This document shows, piece after piece, positions 1 through 5,422 of a DNA stretch of 9,200 nucleotides. The notes below the pieces were generated by a model. That model worked only from the letters and a program-made list of their open reading frames with translations. It ran no database searches and was not told the origin of the DNA. Position 1 is the stretch's first letter. Each line of letters opens with the position of its first letter. The translations under genes and the position numbers were made by a program. Origin of the DNA: an uncultured Ruminococcus sp. (GTDB lineage: Bacteria; Bacillota; Clostridia; Oscillospirales; Acutalibacteraceae); assembly GCA_902762335.1 (NCBI GenBank), contig CACWNZ010000037.1:1-9200 (forward strand), given 5' to 3'.

Positions 1-156
1 GCTCCCAAGGCTGAGACTAAGCCCGCAGAGAAGAAGGAGGCTCCCAAGGCTGAGACTAAGCCCGCAGAAAAGAAGGAGGCTCCCAAGGCTGAGGCTAAGC
101 CCGCAGAGAAGAAGGAGGCTCCCAAAGCTGAGGCTAAGCCCGCAAAGAAAAGGGCT
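1..156 (+). repeat. Four tandem copies of a 39-bp in-frame repeat
   Basis: Copies lie at 1-39, 40-78, 79-117 and 118-156. Copy 2 differs from copy 1 by one silent change (GAG to GAA), and copy 3 differs from copy 1 by one base (ACT to GCT, Thr to Ala). Copy 4 is more diverged, especially in its second half. The near identity, including at silent sites, suggests recent duplication by slippage or recombination. More copies may lie upstream of the window. The unit length is a multiple of three, so a change in copy number keeps the frame. Confidence 0.95.
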
Positions 157-228
157 GCCGCAAAGCCCGCAGCAGACGACGAGGCTCCCAAGGCTCCCGC
201 AAAGAAAACGACAAAGAAGAAGAAATGA
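1..228 (+). CDS. C-terminal Lys/Ala/Pro/Glu-rich repeat tail of an unidentified protein (5' partial)
   Basis: The reading frame is open from base 1 and stops at TGA 226-228, giving 75 residues with no start codon in the window. The visible part is entirely low complexity. It has about four copies of a 13-residue unit (APKAETKPAEKKE and variants, residues 1-52), then a stretch richer in Lys and Ala that ends KKTTKKKK. No folded domain is visible, so the product cannot be named. Lys/Ala/Pro tails of this kind occur on nucleic-acid-binding proteins such as HU-like or histone-H1-like proteins and on some ribosomal or chaperone proteins of Clostridia; that is a possibility only. The alternating Glu and Lys make the repeats close to charge-neutral, while the last 25 residues are strongly basic. 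A terminator follows about 80 bases after the stop, so this is the last gene of its transcript. Confidence 0.8.
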   Translation, partial: APKAETKPAEKKEAPKAETKPAEKKEAPKAEAKPAEKKEAPKAEAKPAKKRAAAKPAADDEAPKAPAKKTTKKKK

Positions 229-310
229 TCTCCCGAGCCTGCGGTCCTTTGCAGCGCGAAAAATTTGTGAACGGGCGTCGTAGGTAAGGTAAGATAAGTA
301 AAGAACAGTC

Positions 311-357
311 AAGGTGAGGTAAGTGTTCAGCGATAAACACACCTCACCTTTTGTTTT
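311..357 (+). terminator. Rho-independent terminator after the repeat-tail gene
   Basis: A perfect 10-bp inverted repeat, AAGGTGAGGT (311-320) and ACCTCACCTT (341-350), encloses a second short stem, GTGTT with AACAC. It is followed by a T-rich run (TTTTGTTTT, 349-357). The hairpin followed by a T tract reads as an intrinsic terminator on the plus strand, about 80 bases after the stop at 228. It isolates the two-component operon downstream, which has its own promoter. Confidence 0.88.
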
Positions 358-396
358 AGGTTTTTCAAGTCAGGCTGCCGGCTCTGCGCCTGCGGG

Positions 397-426
397 TTGA
401 AATTTGCGGGGAAGATGTATTATAAT
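397..426 (+). promoter_or_regulatory. Sigma-A type promoter of the two-component operon
   Basis: A TTGAAA -35 box (397-402) and a perfect TATAAT -10 box (421-426) are separated by 18 bases. Transcription would start near 433, leaving a leader of about 28 bases before the ATG at 461, with a GGAGGA ribosome binding site at 449-454. Confidence 0.8.
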
Positions 427-460
427 ATAGATAAAATCGCAGATAAACGGAGGAACTGAA

Positions 461-1135
461 ATGACTGTACTTGTTGTTGAAGATGAGAAGGGTCTTGCGG
501 AGGCTGTAGGGGCGATACTGAGAAGAGAGGGCTACGGCACGGATATAGCAAACGACGGCAAAAAAGGGCTTGAGCTTGCGCTGAACGGCAGCTACGACTG
601 CATAATACTCGACGTCATGCTGCCGGGTATGAACGGGCTCGACGTGCTTTCGTATCTCAGGGTAAAGGAGATAGAAACACCCGTGCTGCTGCTCACGGCG
701 CTCTCAGAGACGGACGATAAGATAAAGGGGCTCGACTGCGGCGCGGACGATTATATGACAAAGCCCTTCTCCATGGGCGAGCTGCTTGCAAGGATAAGGG
801 CAATGACAAGGCGCAGGAACACCGCCCCCGACATCAACCCGAAATACGGAGATATTACCCTCGACCTTAAAAAAGCGGAGCTTATTTGCGGCAGCGGGTC
901 GGTGGTGCTCGGCAGAAAGGAATTTCAGATGCTTGAGCTGCTTATTTCAAATTCGGGTCAGATAACCACAAAGGAGCAGTTTGTCACAAAGATATGGGGC
1001 AGCGATGATGAGAGCGAGTATAATAACGTAGAGGTATATATCTCGTTTTTGAGAAAGAAGCTTGCAATGCTTCATTCATCGGTGCAGATAAAGACAAGAC
1101 GCGGCATAGGCTACTGCCTGGAAGGTGCAAAATGA
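461..1135 (+). CDS. OmpR/PhoB-family response regulator
   Basis: This 224-residue DNA-binding response regulator would be phosphorylated by the kinase encoded next to it and would then control target promoters. The N-terminal receiver domain (residues 1-118) has the full catalytic set: acidic pocket E7/D8, phospho-acceptor D51 in ILDVMLPGMNG, T79, and K101 in the MTKPF motif. The C-terminal winged-helix domain (about 128-222) shows the expected order, with a recognition-helix region around NNVEVYISFLRKKL and the C-terminal hairpin RGIGYCL. Length is normal for the family. The ATG is preceded by GGAGGA seven bases away. Its TGA overlaps the ATG of the kinase gene (ATGA), so the two are translationally coupled. 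The signal and regulon cannot be told from the sequence, so no gene symbol is given. Confidence 0.96.
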   Translation: MTVLVVEDEKGLAEAVGAILRREGYGTDIANDGKKGLELALNGSYDCIILDVMLPGMNGLDVLSYLRVKEIETPVLLLTALSETDDKIKGLDCGADDYMTKPFSMGELLARIRAMTRRRNTAPDINPKYGDITLDLKKAELICGSGSVVLGRKEFQMLELLISNSGQITTKEQFVTKIWGSDDESEYNNVEVYISFLRKKLAMLHSSVQIKTRRGIGYCLEGAK

Positions 1136-2337
1136 TAAATAAACTGAGAGCAAAGCTTATCATCGTCATAACGCTGATACTCACCGCCGCGGTATTCGGC
1201 ATCATGTTCTCGGTGAATACCCTTGAGGCAACAAGCAACAGAAGCGAGATAGAGAGAAAAATAATCCGTATTGCCGATAACGACGGCTTTCTGCCGTCCG
1301 ACTTTGAGAGCATAGACCCTTACGGAGATTCGCAGTCAGGCTTTACCGACTGCTTTTCGGTACAGCTTGACTACTTTTACAACGTCCGCAGGATAGTTCT
1401 GACAAGAAACGTGGAGGCACAGCAGGACGAGATCATAAGCTACGCCTCCGCCGCGCTGAATTCGGGCAATACCTTCGGCGAAATGGGCAGCTACGCCTAT
1501 TACGTACAGCAAAAGACCTACGGGCGGATAATCGTATTTATGGATATAAAGACCTATCATCAGGCGCAGAAAAACCTGCTTCAGACTACGTCTGTGATCG
1601 GTCTGCTCACTATAATCGGCTTTTTCCTGCTGTCTATCGCCCTTGCGTTCTGGCTTGTCAGACCCGTAAAGGAGACCTTCGACAAGCAAAAGCTGTTCAT
1701 ATCCAACGCGAGCCACGAGCTTAAGACCCCGCTTGCGGTCATCAGCGCCAATACGGACGTGCTTGAAGCCGAGGTCGGCGAGAACAAGTGGCTGGGCTAT
1801 ATCCGCTCAGAAACGGTGAGAATGAACGAGCTTGTAAACGAGCTTCTGTGCCTTGCAAGGTTTGACGACAAAACGGGTCACAAGCCCGTGATGTCGGAGT
1901 TCAGTCTTACCGACGTATTTTTGCAGACCGTGCTGCCCTTTGAGAGCAGGGTCTTTGAAATGGGCAAAACGCTCGAAACGGACGCTCAGCCCGACCTGAA
2001 CATAAAGGGCGATCAGAGTCTTATTAAGCACCTGATAACCATTCTCATGGATAACGCCCTGAAATACTCCGACGAGCACGGGCTTATAAGGGCGAGGCTC
2101 TATACTAAGTCAGGCAAACGCATTATTGAGGTATATAACACGGGCGAGGGCGTGCCGAAGGATAAGCTTGACAAGATATTTGAGCGCTTCTACCGCCGTG
2201 ACGAAGCGCGGAACAGCAGCTCCGGCGGCTACGGGTTGGGGCTTGCCATTGCAAAGGCAAGCGCCGAGGCTCACGGCGGAAGGATAACCGCCCGAAGCGA
2301 ATACGGCAAATGGATAAGCTTTACGGTAGTTCTGTAG
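1132..2337 (+). CDS. Membrane-bound sensor histidine kinase
   Basis: This 401-residue HisKA-type kinase is the partner of the preceding regulator; the start overlaps the regulator's stop and has an internal AAGGTG ribosome binding site at 1122-1127. There is a transmembrane helix at about residues 8-27, an extracytoplasmic region at about 30-150 with no family I recognise, and a second helix at about 153-175. The H-box NASHELKTPL carries the phospho-acceptor H195. The ATPase domain has the N-box MDNALKYS (N308), a G1-like NTGEGVP (336-342), the F-box IFERFYRRDEA, and the G2 motif GGYGLGLAI (365-373). Only about 20 residues separate the second helix from H195, too few for a HAMP domain of normal size. 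The kinase core looks intact and active. The stimulus is unknown. Confidence 0.96.
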   Translation: MINKLRAKLIIVITLILTAAVFGIMFSVNTLEATSNRSEIERKIIRIADNDGFLPSDFESIDPYGDSQSGFTDCFSVQLDYFYNVRRIVLTRNVEAQQDEIISYASAALNSGNTFGEMGSYAYYVQQKTYGRIIVFMDIKTYHQAQKNLLQTTSVIGLLTIIGFFLLSIALAFWLVRPVKETFDKQKLFISNASHELKTPLAVISANTDVLEAEVGENKWLGYIRSETVRMNELVNELLCLARFDDKTGHKPVMSEFSLTDVFLQTVLPFESRVFEMGKTLETDAQPDLNIKGDQSLIKHLITILMDNALKYSDEHGLIRARLYTKSGKRIIEVYNTGEGVPKDKLDKIFERFYRRDEARNSSSGGYGLGLAIAKASAEAHGGRITARSEYGKWISFTVVL

Positions 2338-2346
2338 CAAAGAACA

Positions 2347-2397
2347 AAAAAGCGGGCGCGGTCTCCTGAAAAAGGAGTACCGTACCCGCTTTATTTT
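2347..2397. terminator. Bidirectional terminator between convergent operons
   Basis: The arms AGCGGG...CGGT...CTCCT (2351-2367) and AGGAG...ACCG...CCCGCT (about 2373-2390) form a long stem with one bulge and one mismatch around an A-rich loop. On the plus strand the stem is followed by TTTATTTTT; on the minus strand it is followed by TTTTTTGTT. It therefore ends both the two-component operon (stop at 2337) and the minus-strand operon, whose TAA (2393-2391) directly abuts the stem. Confidence 0.9.
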
Positions 2398-2900
2398 TCA
2401 TTACGGAAGGGTCTGCTGTCAAGCAGACGGCTCACTATTATCCCGTTTATAAAGCCTGCCGCTATGCCGCCTAAGATAAGATAGGGCAGATATGCCCACA
2501 GCGGCGTTGAAAGAACTATGGTCGCTGCTGCAAGCTGTCCTATATTATGGAACACGCCGCCTGCTATGCTGACGCAGACCCTGTGTTTGCCGAAAAGGCG
2601 TTTGCACAGGCACATTACCGCAAAACTGAGCAGTCCGCCCGCCGCGCTGAATATGAACGACGAGGCGCTGCCGAACAGCACCGCGTTGAGAACGAGTCTG
2701 CCCGTCAGCACGAGCAGAGAATCTGCCGCGCCGCAGTAATACAGCGCAAACAGGATCGCTGAATTCGCAAGACCTATTTTTATTCCCGGAACGGGTATAG
2801 CAAGGGGCAGCAGCATTTCTATCCAGCTCAGGATAAACGCCGCCGTCAGAAGCAGAGCAATAGCAGTCAGCCTTTTTGTACCCTTAAGCCTGCCGCGCAT
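2391..2900 (-). CDS. Gx transporter family / heptaprenyl diphosphate synthase component I-like membrane protein
   Basis: This 169-residue, very hydrophobic protein has about five or six membrane segments (near residues 11-33, 44-58, 60-77, 80-98, 108-130 and 134-158). It carries the family's hallmark sequences PGIKIGLAN (38-46) and GGVFHNIGQ (114-122). Proteins of this family are annotated as heptaprenyl diphosphate synthase component I (Hpre_diP_synt_I) or Gx transporter, and they resemble the small substrate-binding S components of ECF transporters; the substrate is not established. The prenyl synthase label is probably historical, since no soluble prenyltransferase is nearby. The start has a strong GGAGGT site (2911-2906). 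It lies 15 bases after the LRR gene with no promoter between, so the two are probably co-transcribed. The NusG-like and ApbE genes that often accompany this family are absent. Confidence 0.88.
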   Translation of the reverse strand: MRGRLKGTKRLTAIALLLTAAFILSWIEMLLPLAIPVPGIKIGLANSAILFALYYCGAADSLLVLTGRLVLNAVLFGSASSFIFSAAGGLLSFAVMCLCKRLFGKHRVCVSIAGGVFHNIGQLAAATIVLSTPLWAYLPYLILGGIAAGFINGIIVSRLLDSRPFRNEK

Positions 2901-2915
2901 CGTTTACCTCCGCTG

Positions 2916-4601
2916 TCAATTCTTCGGTCTGTTTTTCGGTCTGCCGTCTTGACCGCGCTCTCTGTAGGCGGGTCTGCCGCTGTTTTCGGAAAGAATATTC
3001 CTTCCCCTTACCGCCGCCGAGTGAGAGGGGCTTTTTCTTTTTTTCCTGCGCTTTGAGCTGAAGAAAAGAAGATACAGGCTTAATACGACGATAAGACCGA
3101 CGTCGACGAGGACTATCATTATGACGATAAAGGTATAGGTCCCCGAAAAGCTGCCCTCCTCCTCGTCAGAGGGCTTTTCTGCTATGCCCTTGTCCTCGTA
3201 TGGCGGCAGATTTTTTATATTCTCGCTGTTTGCCTTTATCCTTCGGGCAAAATCCTCAATATATACACCCTGATCACTGTATATCGTTATATCCTGCGTG
3301 CCCGAAAAGGCGTATTCGCTTATATTAGAGGGCGTGCGGTAAAAAACTATCTCGGAAAGATTCGAGCAAAGGAAAAACGCGCTTGTCGCAAGCTCCGTAT
3401 CTCCGTTGAACTCCACTCTTGTAAGGCTTATGCAGTCCTTGAACGCCAGAGTCTGAACCTCTCTTACGGATTCGGGGACCACTACCCTGCCGAGCGAGGT
3501 ACAGCCTTCAAACGCGCCCTCGCAGACAGTAATGATACCGTTCTGAAGCTTGAGACTGCGAAGACCCTTGCAGTGCTCAAAGGCGTGATCGCCAACCACC
3601 TCTATATTGCCGTGTATGGTTATGCCCGCAAGCCCTTCACAGCCCGAAAATACCCGTTCGGGCAGCTCCCTGAGCTTTGAGGGCAGCTCTACGCTTACAA
3701 GGGACGTACAGCCGTAAAATGCTCTCGAGCCGACGGAAGTGACGGAAGGCGGCAGAGTTACCTCACTGAGCGAGGAGCAGCCCTCAAACGCCGACTGACC
3801 TATCTTTGTTATCGTATTGGGCAGCAGAACGGTAGTTATGTCTGTATCGCCCGCAAAAGCGCAGTCGCCTATCTGCTTTACGCTTTCGGGGATGCTTCTT
3901 GCCTTTTCCTTGCCTCTGTATTTTATCAGTATGCCGTTGGCTATCGTGACGAAGTCGGATTTCTGATCCTTCATCCACTTTGTTCCCTCAAACGCGTAGC
4001 CGCCCAGCTCCTTTATAGTGAGCGGGATCTTTATGGTTTCGAGCGACCCGCAGTTGAGAAAGGCAAATTTTCCGATCCTGATGATACTCTCGGGCAGCTC
4101 TATGCTTTTGAGCAGCTTACAGCCCGAAAAAGCGGAATCGGATATTTCAAGCACGCCCTCACGAATGACCACGCTTTCGAGCGAGGAGCAGTTTATAAAG
4201 GCGCACTCGCCCACGGTCTCCACACTGCCCTTAATCTCGATCTTTTTAAGGCTCGTACAGCCCGCAAAGGCGTTTGAGCCTATGATCTCTACCGACCCCG
4301 GCACCTCAAGCTCCTTTATCGTCTTATTCGACATAAAAGCCGCCGTCCCCACTCGTGCGACCTTGTATTTATCGACGGTAGTAGGAACGGAAACGTAAAG
4401 GCTCTTGCCGTTATACTGTATCACCTCTGCGCTTTTTCCGTCGTCGAGCACACGGAATACGTAATCTCCGTTATCTATTATTTCGGCAGCGCTGACACTC
4501 AGCGGCGCGCCAAAGGCAAAGACCGCCGCCGCTGCGGCAAGCATCAGCGCAGCGGAGATGATCCCGTATATCCTGCGTTTTTTTATATTCAGACAGAGCA
4601 T
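2916..4601 (-). CDS. BspA-type leucine-rich-repeat surface protein, membrane-anchored
   Basis: This 561-residue exported protein has a signal peptide at residues 1-39 (basic start, Ala-rich core, VSAA cleavage region). From about 85 to 440 it contains roughly 13 leucine-rich repeats of about 23 residues, with the LRR_5/BspA signature AF.GC.SL..I.IP..V..IG. Repeat AFEGTKWM is interrupted by a longer segment (about 205-245) containing NGILIKYRG, as is common in this family. A Glu-rich linker (about 470-487), one transmembrane helix (about 489-514) and a strongly basic 47-residue tail follow, so the LRR domain should face outside, anchored at its C terminus. BspA-like proteins typically mediate adhesion or binding, but the ligand is unknown. 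The ATG lies downstream of GGGTGAG and its own promoter. There is no sortase motif and no dockerin. Confidence 0.93.
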   Translation of the reverse strand: MLCLNIKKRRIYGIISAALMLAAAAAVFAFGAPLSVSAAEIIDNGDYVFRVLDDGKSAEVIQYNGKSLYVSVPTTVDKYKVARVGTAAFMSNKTIKELEVPGSVEIIGSNAFAGCTSLKKIEIKGSVETVGECAFINCSSLESVVIREGVLEISDSAFSGCKLLKSIELPESIIRIGKFAFLNCGSLETIKIPLTIKELGGYAFEGTKWMKDQKSDFVTIANGILIKYRGKEKARSIPESVKQIGDCAFAGDTDITTVLLPNTITKIGQSAFEGCSSLSEVTLPPSVTSVGSRAFYGCTSLVSVELPSKLRELPERVFSGCEGLAGITIHGNIEVVGDHAFEHCKGLRSLKLQNGIITVCEGAFEGCTSLGRVVVPESVREVQTLAFKDCISLTRVEFNGDTELATSAFFLCSNLSEIVFYRTPSNISEYAFSGTQDITIYSDQGVYIEDFARRIKANSENIKNLPPYEDKGIAEKPSDEEEGSFSGTYTFIVIMIVLVDVGLIVVLSLYLLFFSSKRRKKRKSPSHSAAVRGRNILSENSGRPAYRERGQDGRPKNRPKN

Positions 4602-4623
4602 TAGTTCTTCTCACCCTTTTTCC

Positions 4624-4656
4624 CGGTTATCTTACTAACAAATAATATCATAACCG
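4624..4656. repeat. 7-bp inverted repeat flanking the -10 box of the LRR promoter
   Basis: CGGTTAT (4624-4630) and ATAACCG (4650-4656) are perfect inverted copies 19 bases apart. They bracket the -10 box and the predicted start site of the LRR gene, an arrangement compatible with an operator. A weak hairpin is the alternative reading. No regulator is identified. Confidence 0.5.
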
Positions 4657-4670
4657 TTTTTGTTTTTCAA
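4642..4670 (-). promoter_or_regulatory. Promoter of the LRR protein / Gx operon
   Basis: On the minus strand, TTGAAA (4670-4665) and TATTAT (4647-4642) are separated by exactly 17 bases, a good sigma-A arrangement. Transcription would start near 4635, giving a leader of about 34 bases before the ATG at 4601. Confidence 0.75.
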
Positions 4671-4690
4671 GCCCGCCGATCTGCAGCGCT

Positions 4691-5278
4691 TCAGTATTCT
4701 CTGTAGAGGGATATCACCCTGCCGAGAATACTCAGCTCCTTGGTTATTATCGGCTCAAAGTCGGGGTTATGCGGCTGAAGTCTGAAATACCCGTCTTCCT
4801 TATAATAGCTTTTTACCGTCGCCTCATCGTCGATCAGAGCTACGACTATATCGCCGTTTTCTGCCGAAGGGGTCTTTTCGCATATAACTATATCGCCGTC
4901 ATATATGCCGATATCTCTCATGCTCTCGCCCTTTACGCTGAGAGCGAAAAGCTCCCTTCCCCTTGCCTTTGCCGCGGAAAAGGGTATATACCCCGATATA
5001 TCCTCAAAAGCATATATCGGCAGACCCGCCGTGACTCTTCCTACGACCGGCACGGATACGGACGGCTCGCTCCCCTGCATTTTTATGGAGCGGTGACCCT
5101 TTGTTCTTGATATGAAGCCGCCCTCCTCAAGCACCTTAAGGTGCGCGTGTACGGTAGAGGTAGATCTCATTCCCGTTGCCTCGCATATTTCCCGCACGGT
5201 CGGCATTATTCCCTCTGCCGCCGATCTGTTAAGATAATCGAGTATCTTCTGTCTGCTTTCGGTCATTTTGTTTTTCAT
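4691..5278 (-). CDS. lexA: LexA repressor, SOS response regulator
   Basis: This 195-residue repressor and self-cleaving protease represses SOS genes until RecA filaments stimulate its autoproteolysis. The N-terminal winged helix (about 4-66) includes PTVREICEATGM and the recognition helix around STSTVHAHL. The cleavage site is A84-G85 in VTAGLP. The catalytic Ser119 lies in GESM and Lys156 in ATVKSYY. With this start, these residues fall at the same numbers as in E. coli LexA. I chose the ATG at 5278 because AAGGCGGTGA (5293-5284) sits 5 bases upstream. The in-frame GTG at 5287-5285 would add three residues but lies inside that ribosome binding site. Length and catalytic residues are normal, so it should be functional. 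No terminator is evident before the LRR gene's promoter. Confidence 0.96.
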   Translation of the reverse strand: MKNKMTESRQKILDYLNRSAAEGIMPTVREICEATGMRSTSTVHAHLKVLEEGGFISRTKGHRSIKMQGSEPSVSVPVVGRVTAGLPIYAFEDISGYIPFSAAKARGRELFALSVKGESMRDIGIYDGDIVICEKTPSAENGDIVVALIDDEATVKSYYKEDGYFRLQPHNPDFEPIITKELSILGRVISLYREY

Positions 5279-5283
5279 ATCTC

Positions 5284-5293
5284 TCACCGCCTT
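5284..5293 (-). promoter_or_regulatory. Ribosome binding site that decides the lexA start
   Basis: AAGGCGGTGA differs from the extended consensus AAGGAGGTGA by one base and lies 5 bases before the ATG at 5278. It contains the alternative GTG start (5287-5285), which makes that GTG unlikely. Confidence 0.75.
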
Positions 5294-5307
5294 TACAGCT
5301 TTCTTAT

Positions 5308-5336
5308 ATTATATCACTATCCTCCCGAAAAATCAA
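5308..5336 (-). promoter_or_regulatory. lexA promoter with extended -10
   Basis: On the minus strand, TTGATT (5336-5331) and TATAAT (5313-5308) are separated by 17 bases. TG at 5316-5315 completes an extended -10 (TGATATAAT). Transcription would begin near 5301, with a leader of about 23 bases. The 60 bases upstream of lexA contain no GAAC or GTTC half-site of the usual Gram-positive LexA box. Confidence 0.8.
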
Positions 5337-5373
5337 ATCCGGCGCAGAGCCTTATCAAAGCCGCAGGACGGGA

Positions 5374-5409
5374 CAAAAAAACAGAGAACGCGGAACAGGC
5401 GTTCTCTGT
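5374..5409 (-). terminator. Rho-independent terminator of the secreted-protein gene
   Basis: ACAGAGAACGC (5381-5391) and GCGTTCTCTGT (5399-5409) form a perfect 11-bp stem with a 7-base loop. On the minus strand the stem runs into a seven-T run (5381-5375). It begins 14 bases after the stop of the gene that ends at 5423, and it separates that gene from lexA. Confidence 0.93.
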
Positions 5410-5422
5410 CGTGTATACGCGC

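Noticed and set aside
1..156. Tandem repeats as a possible CRISPR-like array
   Set aside because: The units are directly adjacent with no unique spacers and form an open reading frame, so they are a coding repeat.
1336..2340. Minus-strand open frames opposite the histidine kinase
   Set aside because: The kinase frame carries all family motifs. The opposite-strand frames are short and overlapping and resemble nothing known.
4624..4667. CGGTTAT/ATAACCG repeat followed by T-rich sequence as a plus-strand terminator
   Set aside because: No plus-strand gene lies upstream, the stem is only 7 bp with a 19-base loop, and the T-rich stretch is better explained as the A-rich spacer and -35 region of the minus-strand promoter.
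5285..5287. GTG at 5287 as the lexA start
   Set aside because: It lies inside the ribosome binding site AAGGCGGTGA, which is well placed for the ATG at 5278.
382..5351. An 11-base sequence (GGCGCAGAGCC) at 5341-5351, found also on the opposite strand at 382-392
   Set aside because: It is short and GC-rich, occurs in two unrelated spacers, and has no symmetrical or promoter-linked position; chance is the simplest explanation.
5381..5409. GAAC/GTTC sequences near lexA as a LexA box
   Set aside because: They belong to a perfect 11-bp stem with a 7-base loop and a T run, so they form an intrinsic terminator. The half-sites are too far apart for a LexA box, and they lie upstream of the predicted lexA -35 box.
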